Made by a program: the position numbers and the translations under genes. Under the pieces are notes generated by a model that was not told where the DNA came from, did no database searches, and saw only the letters and a list, made by a program, of their open reading frames with translations. From Actinomycetes bacterium (GTDB lineage: Bacteria > Actinomycetota > Thermoleophilia > Solirubrobacterales > JACPNS01): a stretch of DNA of 16,789 nt. This document shows, piece after piece, positions 7,005 through 12,617 of this stretch. Positions within the stretch are counted from its first letter, which is position 1. Every line of letters starts with the position of its first letter. The stretch lies in contig JAEYBE010000012.1 in assembly GCA_023404495.1 (NCBI GenBank), positions 1 to 16,789 on the forward strand. Reading direction: 5' to 3'.

Positions 7005-8729
7005 CTAGGAACACCTCGAACCCAGATCTGCGGCGGCGCACATGTTGCTCCCGGGCAGCACGGGCAGGAGCAGACGCGTTGGCATCGTCCGTCCTGAGAC
7101 CACGCTGTTGATCCCGGGCACCGGGGGGATCATCAGTGGGCTGGTGCCCATGATGTAGAGCCGAAGCCTGTGCCCGGCTTCGAAACGATTGCCGATCGGC
7201 CAGAACTCGACGTTGTATTCGCGAGTCGAGAGCGGAAGGGCGTAGTTCTTGGAGTTGAAGTTGCCGTAGGGCTGAACCAGCTCGCCGCGGCTGTCATAGA
7301 CCGAGCGACTGCGATTGATCGTCGGGAAGCTCGTGCGAAGCCGTCCCTGCGCCACGGGGAAAGCGCGTCCGTCAGGGAAGACGTCGGCGATCACTGCGTG
7401 GATGTCGGTCTCCGGCGCGGTGGCCGAGAGCCAGATCTTCAGGTTCGCGGGGCCCGCCGTGTCCACCGCATTCCTCAGTGGCGGGGTCGTGTAGGTCGCG
7501 GAGGCCGGGTCGGCGAAGTTCATCTGCGATGTGAACGGGGTCGTCGTTCCGACCTCACCCAGCGTCGCCAGAGTGTTGATATCGCTGGCCAGGGCAAGCG
7601 ACGAGACCGCCGGATAGGTCTGCGTGCTGGGCATGTCACGCCACCACCAAGGACCCTCGGGCGCGGCATCGCTGAAGCGGTTGCCATCGAGGTAGAGGCG
7701 CTGCCAGGTGGTGCCCGGCGCCGGCCAGTCGGCGGCGTCGACTTGCTTCACGTCGCCCTTGAGCATCGAGCTGTGCGAGCCCTTCGAGAGCAGCATGCGC
7801 ACGTTTGGCTCGCGGTCGATCCCGTTGTCCACGCCTCGTAGGTAATGGTCGAACCAGCGCCCGTACTGTGCCCAAGGCAGGGGCATGTTTGCCGGCGATC
7901 CGTCGTGCGCGCCGATCACCCGCAGCTTGGTCCCCGGGTGCGATTCCTTCAAGGCCGTGTAGTTCTCAAATGCTCCGCGAGACTCAACGTCGTAGAAGCC
8001 GGTCACAGCGAGGATCGGGAAGGTGTTCGGTCCGGGCTTGACGTTGTGGTCATTCCACCAATCATCCTGCGTCGGCCGCGAGATCCAGTTCCAGCCCATC
8101 TTCAGGATGCCCGCCGTCGCGTCGGCCGCATCGGCCAGCGTGTTCTGCTCGAGCTTGGCCTGGCCCATCGGACCGAGGATCCCCAACCCGACGGCGATCG
8201 CCGGAACGAAGTTCGGGATCCCGCCGGGGTAGAGCAGATCGCGGTAGAGGTCGTACGAGCCGGCCCCGACGGCCGCCGCATCAACACACGGCAGTGGCAG
8301 GCGCAACGAGTTGTAGACGGCGATCGCGCTGGCCGAGAAGCCCATAAGTCCGATGTGACCGTTCGAGTAGCTCTGGTTGCAGGCCCAGCCGAGCACCTCG
8401 GATACGTCCTGCTGGTCACGCGATCCGACCGCATCCCACTGGCCGTTCGAGAGCCCGGTACCGCGCGAGTGCACGATCAGGTGGTTGTATTCGGCCCCGA
8501 ACTTCGCCGTCATGTCGGCGTGCGCGTAGGGCGTCACCTCAACGATCAGCGGCCGCGGCTCAAGCGGACTCTCGCCCTTCAGGATCGTGTGCAGCTTCTT
8601 GCCATCGCTGGTCGTGAAGGTCTGCGTCTGCGTGACCTCCTCGGCTCCAGCGATCGAGACCAACAGGACCAGCAGCGTTGCCGCGGTCGTGAGCGCGAGC
8701 AACGCCGCGCGCCGAACTCCTCCGTGCAT
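7005..8729 (-). CDS. Secreted CocE/NonD-family (S15-type) hydrolase
   Basis: 574 aa. The signal peptide spans about 1-29: basic GGVRR, a hydrophobic run at 9-27, then AGA before the mature start near 30. The catalytic domain resembles the CocE/X-Pro dipeptidyl-peptidase group. It shows TPY (66-68, oxyanion region), SRGTGLSNG (88-96, family form RGTGxSxG), elbow G-F-S132-A-S, acid D247 (GFYD), H275 (GAHDGS) and WFDHYLRGVDNG (292-303). A C-terminal beta-jelly-roll PepX_C-like domain fills about 340-560. Relatives cleave esters, beta-lactam acyl groups or X-Pro peptides; the substrate here is open. The elbow reads GFSAS rather than the more common GxSYxG. The ATG is set by GGGGAG 7 nt upstream and by a good promoter. 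It reads alone, downstream of the ccr operon and separated from it by a long hairpin. Confidence 0.88.
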   Translation of the reverse strand: MHGGVRRAALLALTTAATLLVLLVSIAGAEEVTQTQTFTTSDGKKLHTILKGESPLEPRPLIVEVTPYAHADMTAKFGAEYNHLIVHSRGTGLSNGQWDAVGSRDQQDVSEVLGWACNQSYSNGHIGLMGFSASAIAVYNSLRLPLPCVDAAAVGAGSYDLYRDLLYPGGIPNFVPAIAVGLGILGPMGQAKLEQNTLADAADATAGILKMGWNWISRPTQDDWWNDHNVKPGPNTFPILAVTGFYDVESRGAFENYTALKESHPGTKLRVIGAHDGSPANMPLPWAQYGRWFDHYLRGVDNGIDREPNVRMLLSKGSHSSMLKGDVKQVDAADWPAPGTTWQRLYLDGNRFSDAAPEGPWWWRDMPSTQTYPAVSSLALASDINTLATLGEVGTTTPFTSQMNFADPASATYTTPPLRNAVDTAGPANLKIWLSATAPETDIHAVIADVFPDGRAFPVAQGRLRTSFPTINRSRSVYDSRGELVQPYGNFNSKNYALPLSTREYNVEFWPIGNRFEAGHRLRLYIMGTSPLMIPPVPGINSVVSGRTMPTRLLLPVLPGSNMCAAADLGSRCS

Positions 8730-8781
8730 TGAATGACTCCCCAGGCATCCATCGGGGGAAGGTTCCGAGCCGCCCCCGTAT

Positions 8782-8796
8782 TTGACATCGCGTCAA
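8782..8796. promoter_or_regulatory. Inverted repeat at the CocE transcription start (candidate operator)
   Basis: TTGAC-atcgc-GTCAA has perfect 5-bp arms around a 5-bp centre. It abuts the -10 box (8796-8801) and covers the predicted start point near 8789. That is the classic place for a repressor site. No regulator gene is adjacent. Confidence 0.4.
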
Positions 8797-8824
8797 TACT
8801 AACGAGTGGGACGGCGTAAGTCAA
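8796..8824 (-). promoter_or_regulatory. CocE-type hydrolase promoter
   Basis: On the minus strand TTGACT (8819-8824) and TAGTAT (8796-8801) are exactly 17 bp apart, the best -35/-10 pair in the window. Transcription should start near 8789, giving a leader of about 60 nt that ends in GGGGAG (8737-8742) before the ATG at 8729. Confidence 0.65.
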
Positions 8825-8842
8825 TAAACCGGACTAGTTATT

Positions 8843-8873
8843 CGCAAGTCTGCGCTGGGAGCGCAGACTTGCG
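8843..8873 (-). terminator. Long hairpin downstream of the ccr operon
   Basis: A perfect 14-bp stem (first arm 8843-8856, second 8860-8873) closes on a GGG loop. It starts 22 nt after the stop of the alpha/beta hydrolase gene, where a terminator for the ccr operon is expected. In that direction it is followed by AATAACTAG rather than a T-tract. It may instead stop transcription with help, or protect the mRNA 3' end. Confidence 0.5.
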
Positions 8874-8895
8874 CAAATCCGGCGCTTGTTTTGGG

Positions 8896-9735
8896 CTAGT
8901 CGGGTTCGACTACTTCGCTCGTGCTGGCCGTGGTCACTTCGAGAATCGTCTGCGCCACGAGCTCCGGGTTGTCTGACATCGGCACGTGACCAACGTCGGG
9001 CATCGTGACCCAGTCGGCGTCGGGCAGCACTGCGCGCCATGCCTCGGAGTAGCCCTCATACGGCAAGATGCGGTCCTTCTCGGCCCATGCGACCCGGACA
9101 GGGCCCTCGAGGCCGTCCATCGTCTCCGGCGCGTTGACCATCGGCGCGTGCTCAAGCAGCAGGCGCCAGGACGGACAGCGCGCCGCAGCGCGGATCCACT
9201 GCTTGGCGAGCGACCCAGGCAGGCGCACCGGGTGGGCGACAGCGTCGCGCATCAAGACCTTGCGCGAGCGCGGCCTTGCGCAAAGCTCGTAGGCCAGCGG
9301 CTCGAGCGCGACGATCTGCGTCTGGTTGGCCTTGAAGTACTTGATGATCCGCTTGTGCGCCCAGCTGTCCATCTCCCAACCGCCGCCGGGTGAGAGCGCG
9401 ACGGTGGTGATCGCGCGGCGGCGCTCAGCAAGCAGAAGCGCAGCCCAGCCACCCAATGAGTTGCCGACGATGTGCGCGCGATCCCAGCCGCGCTCGTCCA
9501 TCATCTCTTCGAGCACGTCGGTCAGCGTGTCGGCGATGTTCGCGCCGGGGTCGGGCATCGCCGGGCCGAGGTAGTGGCCCGGCAGGTGCGGCACGTAGAC
9601 GTCGTGGTGGGCCTCAAGGTACGGGATGACCGGCTCCCACATGACCGGGGTGCCGGTGAACCCATGGAGCAGGAGCATCGGAGTCTTTGTGCCGCCCGCG
9701 CTGGCGCCGTTTGAGTTTCCGTTGCTACCTGCCAT
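8896..9735 (-). CDS. Cytosolic alpha/beta hydrolase, third gene of ccr operon
   Basis: 279 aa with a complete catalytic triad: S93 in the elbow GNSLGG (91-96), D221 (AEKD) and H250 (DVGHVP). The oxyanion HGFTG is at 24-28. GNSLGG and the spacing recall the MhpC/BphD and enol-lactonase branch, which cleave C-C bonds or lactones. I cannot assign a substrate. No signal peptide or anchor, unlike the hydrolase pair at 2733-4570. The N-terminus is a flexible Gly/Ser/Asn stretch (1-15) and the C-terminus an acidic Ser/Thr/Glu tail. It starts 12 nt after the ABM-like gene with GGGGG 5 nt before the ATG, and it is the last gene before the hairpin at 8843-8873. Its position suggests a thioester or acid produced in the ccr pathway as substrate; this is inference. 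Confidence 0.86.
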   Translation of the reverse strand: MAGSNGNSNGASAGGTKTPMLLLHGFTGTPVMWEPVIPYLEAHHDVYVPHLPGHYLGPAMPDPGANIADTLTDVLEEMMDERGWDRAHIVGNSLGGWAALLLAERRRAITTVALSPGGGWEMDSWAHKRIIKYFKANQTQIVALEPLAYELCARPRSRKVLMRDAVAHPVRLPGSLAKQWIRAAARCPSWRLLLEHAPMVNAPETMDGLEGPVRVAWAEKDRILPYEGYSEAWRAVLPDADWVTMPDVGHVPMSDNPELVAQTILEVTTASTSEVVEPD

Positions 9736-9747
9736 GTCAGCCCCCGA

Positions 9748-10083
9748 TTATGCCTCTGCCGGCTCGGGCTCGGGTGCGTTCTCAGGAAGCATGCCGTATG
9801 TGACGACTTCCTGCCAGGTGTAGAGCACCGGCACCGCGTAGTGGCCGAGCAGTTCCGCGCGGCACTCCTGCATCAGCTCTGAAGTCCAGTAGCGGTCCCA
9901 GTCTGCCTTGTTCTCAAACCAGGCGTACTGCTTGACGATCAGCTCGTCGTCGGCCTGGCGCACCACGAGAAAGCCCGTGGCGCCGTAGTTGATCACGCGC
10001 TCGGCGTAGGGCGTGAGCTTCTCGACGAACTCATCGCTCCTGAAGGGCGTGAGGTTCCATGCAACTTCTACTGCCTTAGCCAT
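9748..10083 (-). CDS. ABM-like dimeric alpha/beta-barrel protein, second gene of ccr operon
   Basis: 111 aa, single domain. Its pattern is a strand (VEVAWNLT), a helix (DEFVEKLTPYAERVI), strands with GFLVVR and ELIVKQYAWF, then ENKADWDRYWTSELMQ and a closing helix and strand. This resembles the ABM (antibiotic biosynthesis monooxygenase-like) dimeric ferredoxin barrel, where an aromatic strand is followed by a W/Y-rich segment. Such proteins may be cofactor-free monooxygenases, isomerases or plain structural partners. No catalytic residue can be named. A Pro/Glu-rich tail follows (about 99-111). Its ATG is 3 nt past the ccr stop, and GGAGG at 10091-10095 lies inside the end of ccr, so the two are cotranscribed and coupled. 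Fold assignment is by pattern only. Confidence 0.75.
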   Translation of the reverse strand: MAKAVEVAWNLTPFRSDEFVEKLTPYAERVINYGATGFLVVRQADDELIVKQYAWFENKADWDRYWTSELMQECRAELLGHYAVPVLYTWQEVVTYGMLPENAPEPEPAEA

Positions 10084-10086
10084 TGA

Positions 10087-11352
10087 TCAGCCTCCGACTT
10101 CTGCGCGGATCGCGCGGGGACCCTCTGCCGTGACGCCCTGACCTTCTTCGGTCGCTCCGACGAGGATTGCGATTTTTCCAAGGTGCTCGTTGTCGCTCAA
10201 CATCTGGTGAGCCTTCGGCACGTCCTCAAAGCCCATCGTCTTCCAGAGCACGGGGCTGATCTGGCCATCCTCGATCAGCTGGTTGGCCTTGTGGGCCTCC
10301 CAGGCGTTGGCGAAGTGGCTTCCGAGGATCTCCTTCTGGCGCATCCAGAGGTAGCGCACGTCGAAGTCGAGGTTGTAGCCGCTGGTGGCGCCGCAGATCA
10401 CGACCTTGCCGAACGGCTTCACGGTGAGCACGCTGGTCGGGAAGGTCGACTTGCCGACGTGCTCAAAGACGATGTCGGGCTCGCCGCCGAGCATCTCGGC
10501 GACGTCGTTGCCGAAGCGACGCGACTCCTTGAAGCGCGCCTTCTCTTCTTCGGGGGTCTCGCCGCCCTTGCGCGCGAAGCCGTAGTCGTTGCGGTTGATG
10601 TAGCCCTCGGCGCCCAGGCGCTTGACGAGCTCGCCCTTCTCTGCGCTGTTGACAACGCCGACGCTCTTGCCGCCGGCCATCTTCACGAGCTGCGTGGCGA
10701 AGACGCCAAGACCACCGGCCGCGCCCCAGATCAGAACCTTGTGGCCGGCCTGAAGCTCGGCGCGGTTCATCAGCATGCGGTAAGCGGTGAAGTAGGTCAG
10801 GCCGTAGCTTGCGGCCTCATCCCAAGAAAGGCTCTTGGGCTTTGCGAGTAGCTGCTGTGCCTGGACCTTGAAGTACTGCGCGAACGAGCCCCAGGTGGTC
10901 TCGTAGGCCCAGATCTGCTGGCTCGGCGCCGCAAGGGGGTCGAGACCGTGGACCTCGACGTCCTCGTAGCTGGCCTGGTTGCAGTGCACGACGACCTCGT
11001 CGCCCGGCTTCCAGCGGGTGACTCCCTCGCCGACCTTCCAGACGATTCCCGATGCGTCAGAACCGCCGATGTGGTGGTCCTCCGGGTGGTAGCGGAAGGG
11101 TGAGACCGGCTCGCCGCGCGAGGCCCAGACGTTGTTGAAGTTCACACCCGCGGCCATCGTCTTCACGACGACTTCGAACGGGCCCGGCTCGGGGCACTCG
11201 ATCTCCTCGAGCTTGATCGCGTCCTCGGGCTCCCCGAAGCGGTCTTCGCGGATCACCCAGGCGAGCATCGAGGTGGGAAGTTCGCCCAGCGGCTGTGAGT
11301 CGTCGGCCAGGCGGGAGGAGAGGTCGGCGTCGTTCACTTCGAGTACAGGCAT
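10087..11352 (-). CDS. ccr: Crotonyl-CoA carboxylase/reductase
   Basis: 421 aa, zinc-free medium-chain dehydrogenase/reductase family. It makes (2S)-ethylmalonyl-CoA from crotonyl-CoA, CO2 and NADPH. The GroES-like half has GVNFNNVWA (69-77) and GSDASG (97-102). IWAYETTWGSFAQ (147-159) follows, then the NADPH loop WGAAGGLGVFA (209-219), INRND (252-256) before a family-typical insert, FEHVG (296-300), RYLWMRQKEILGSHFAN (333-349) and a C-terminal helix. In Kitasatospora Ecr, CO2 is held by N81, F170, E171 and H365. The Glu and His appear as E151 and H346, Asn lies in FNN (73 or 74), and F is Tyr150, as in the Rhodobacter type. The frame is open to 11538, but MPVLEV at 11352 fits homology and has AGAAAG upstream. 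It leads an operon with the ABM-like and hydrolase genes and supplies the substrate for MeaA. Confidence 0.92.
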   Translation of the reverse strand: MPVLEVNDADLSSRLADDSQPLGELPTSMLAWVIREDRFGEPEDAIKLEEIECPEPGPFEVVVKTMAAGVNFNNVWASRGEPVSPFRYHPEDHHIGGSDASGIVWKVGEGVTRWKPGDEVVVHCNQASYEDVEVHGLDPLAAPSQQIWAYETTWGSFAQYFKVQAQQLLAKPKSLSWDEAASYGLTYFTAYRMLMNRAELQAGHKVLIWGAAGGLGVFATQLVKMAGGKSVGVVNSAEKGELVKRLGAEGYINRNDYGFARKGGETPEEEKARFKESRRFGNDVAEMLGGEPDIVFEHVGKSTFPTSVLTVKPFGKVVICGATSGYNLDFDVRYLWMRQKEILGSHFANAWEAHKANQLIEDGQISPVLWKTMGFEDVPKAHQMLSDNEHLGKIAILVGATEEGQGVTAEGPRAIRAEVGG

Positions 11353-11420
11353 GGTGCTTTCTGAAGTCGATTGATTGCGGTGGATGAAAAGAGCGAAACA
11401 GCGTGAAAAACTCGCGGCGA

Positions 11421-11426
11421 ATCGTA
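11421..11426 (-). promoter_or_regulatory. Possible -10 box of the ccr operon
   Basis: TACGAT on the minus strand would start transcription near 11414, giving a leader of about 60 nt. A weak -35-like TTACCC lies 15 bp upstream and overlaps the -10 box of the divergent lipoprotein gene. Only the hexamer match supports this. Confidence 0.3.
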
Positions 11427-11444
11427 TCGCTCTGCGCCCGCGGG

Positions 11445-11450
11445 TAACCT
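11445..11450 (+). promoter_or_regulatory. -10 box of the lipoprotein gene (leaderless)
   Basis: TAACCT stands 8 nt before GTG at 11459, the same spacing as at the window start. This GTG begins a textbook lipoprotein signal peptide, so promoter and protein evidence agree on the start. Confidence 0.55.
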
Positions 11451-11458
11451 CTTGCGCG

Positions 11459-11872
11459 GTGAGAGGGACACTGAGGGCAATCTTGTTGGGGATGGGCGCG
11501 CTGCTGGTCGCGGCGATGCTCTCCGGCTGCGCCGGCAACGAGAGCTACCCGAACATCCCCAAGCCACCCGCGACCCTGACGATCTCGGTCTATATCGGCG
11601 AGGACGACATCGCGATCTCACCGAATCCCTTCGGAGCCGGCCCCGCGCGATTCATCATCACCAACCAGACCGGCACCAAGCAGAACGTGCTGATCTCGAC
11701 CGAGCAGTTCGACCGCGAGACTGCTGTGGGCAAGGGCCAGACTGCGAACTTCAAGCAGACGGTTGAGCCCGGCGAGCTGACGATCTCGGCGGACAACACC
11801 GCGGCCGATTCGGTGACGCTCGAGGTTGGTCCTACGCGCAAGAGCGCGCAGGATGATTTGAATCAGCCCTAG
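11459..11872 (+). CDS. Small lipoprotein with a cupredoxin-like beta domain
   Basis: 137 aa from a GTG start. The lipoprotein signal is clear: Arg2 and Arg6, a hydrophobic run at 8-20, then lipobox L-S-G-C24, after which the protein is anchored to the outer leaflet of the membrane. The mature part begins with a Pro-rich linker, then a predicted all-beta domain: TISVYIGEDDIAISPNPF, RFIITNQTGTKQNVLI, a charged segment and a strand pair. The order of strands and the phrase F-x-I-T-N-Q resemble secreted cupredoxin-like domains. However, no Cys-His-His-Met copper set is visible, so copper binding is not supported. The longer frame from 11375 is rejected because it would bury the signal peptide. 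It converges on mntR, and both stop codons come from the same CTAG. Confidence 0.75.
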   Translation: MRGTLRAILLGMGALLVAAMLSGCAGNESYPNIPKPPATLTISVYIGEDDIAISPNPFGAGPARFIITNQTGTKQNVLISTEQFDRETAVGKGQTANFKQTVEPGELTISADNTAADSVTLEVGPTRKSAQDDLNQP

Positions 11873-12546
11873 GGTCGCTCGACCGAAACCCGCATAGCCG
11901 CAGCAAGCATCAGACCAAGCGCCTGCTCGGTCCCGGCGATACGCACCATCACCGGCCCGTCGAACGGCTGACGTCCGATCATCTCGACCCGGTCGCCGAT
12001 TCCGATCCCTTGATCGGAGAGAAACTTCAGCATCTCTGGGTTTGAGTCTGAGACGCGCACGAAGATTCCCGACTCGCCGGGCTCAAGTGCGGCGAGCCCA
12101 ATCGTCGGTCGCGGCTCGATGATCAGATCGCGCGAGGGGATTGGGTCTCCGTGCGGATCGAACTGCGGGTCGCCGAGCTTCTCGGCTATCAAATCGATCA
12201 GCCGGTCGGAGACCGCGTGCTCGAGGATCTCCGCTTCGTCGTGGAGGTCCTCCCATGGCATGTCGAGCGATCGGGCGAGGAACAGCTCGATCAGTCGGTG
12301 GCGGCGCACCACGCGCAAGGCGATGTTGCGGCCTTCGTCGGTCAGGCCGGCCCCGCGATAGGGCTCGTGGGTGACCAGGCCTTCGTCGGCCAGCTTGCCG
12401 ATCATCGCCGAGACCGATCCCGTAGAGACCCCAAGCCGCGCAGCCAGATCGTTTGTTGAAGCCGTCTCTGCCGCGGCCGTCAGCGAATAGATCGCCTTCA
12501 AGTAGTCCTCAACGGCGGGGGAGCGCTGCTGAATCTCGCTTGCCAT
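11869..12546 (-). CDS. mntR: Manganese-type DtxR/MntR-family repressor
   Basis: 225 aa. An N-terminal winged helix-turn-helix (about 10-72; TNDLAARLGVSTGSVSAMIGKL) is followed by the dimer/metal domain (73-140) and an SH3/FeoA-like C-terminus (about 150-225). By motif alignment the primary metal site is D14 (VEDY), E106, E109 and H110 (EAEILEH). DtxR has Met10 and Cys102 at the D14 and E106 places, while Bacillus MntR has Asp8 and Glu99. The Mn-type residues therefore sit in a long, IdeR-like protein. MntR Glu11 is Lys17 here. H83, E87 and H102 match the DtxR ancillary site. It reads divergently from mntH across a 16-bp palindrome, so it probably represses mntH when Mn(II) is ample. Of three nearby ATGs, 12546 is chosen because TATGAT ends 7 nt before it; the first two lie inside that box. 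Confidence 0.88.
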   Translation of the reverse strand: MASEIQQRSPAVEDYLKAIYSLTAAAETASTNDLAARLGVSTGSVSAMIGKLADEGLVTHEPYRGAGLTDEGRNIALRVVRRHRLIELFLARSLDMPWEDLHDEAEILEHAVSDRLIDLIAEKLGDPQFDPHGDPIPSRDLIIEPRPTIGLAALEPGESGIFVRVSDSNPEMLKFLSDQGIGIGDRVEMIGRQPFDGPVMVRIAGTEQALGLMLAAAMRVSVERP

Positions 12547-12553
12547 GAGGTTC

Positions 12554-12559
12554 ATCATA
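12554..12559 (-). promoter_or_regulatory. -10 box of mntR (leaderless)
   Basis: TATGAT (5 of 6 to TATAAT) on the minus strand, 7 nt before the ATG at 12546. Its expected -35 place falls in the palindrome at 12578-12593, so a repressor bound there would also shut off mntR itself. Confidence 0.55.
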
Positions 12560-12577
12560 TACCCAACTCAAGCAATT

Positions 12578-12593
12578 TCTTGGCATGCCAAGA
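12578..12593. promoter_or_regulatory. 16-bp perfect palindrome, probable MntR operator
   Basis: TCTTGGCATGCCAAGA is a perfect palindrome with no spacer, lying between the divergent mntR and mntH genes. It includes TTGGCA (12580-12585), which could be the -35 of mntH 16 bp before TATGTT (12602-12607). It also covers the -35 region of mntR. Binding there would block both promoters. It occurs once in the window. Confidence 0.7.
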
Positions 12594-12617
12594 CTTTCTG
12601 TTATGTTTGTAACGAAA

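Noticed and set aside
7845..8732. Plus-strand open frame of 295 codons opposite the CocE-type gene
   Set aside because: Arg/Gly/Val-rich translation without motifs, opposite a clear signal-peptide hydrolase with its own promoter.
11375..11458. Longer lipoprotein start at ATG 11375
   Set aside because: It puts 28 polar residues before the signal peptide and lies upstream of the -10 box at 11445-11450.
11353..11538. N-terminal extension of Ccr to 11538
   Set aside because: It would overlap the divergent lipoprotein gene and promoter; known Ccr proteins align from near MPVLEV.
11459..11872. Copper-binding cupredoxin
   Set aside because: The beta pattern fits, but no Cys-His-His-Met ligand set is present; the only Cys is the lipidated one.
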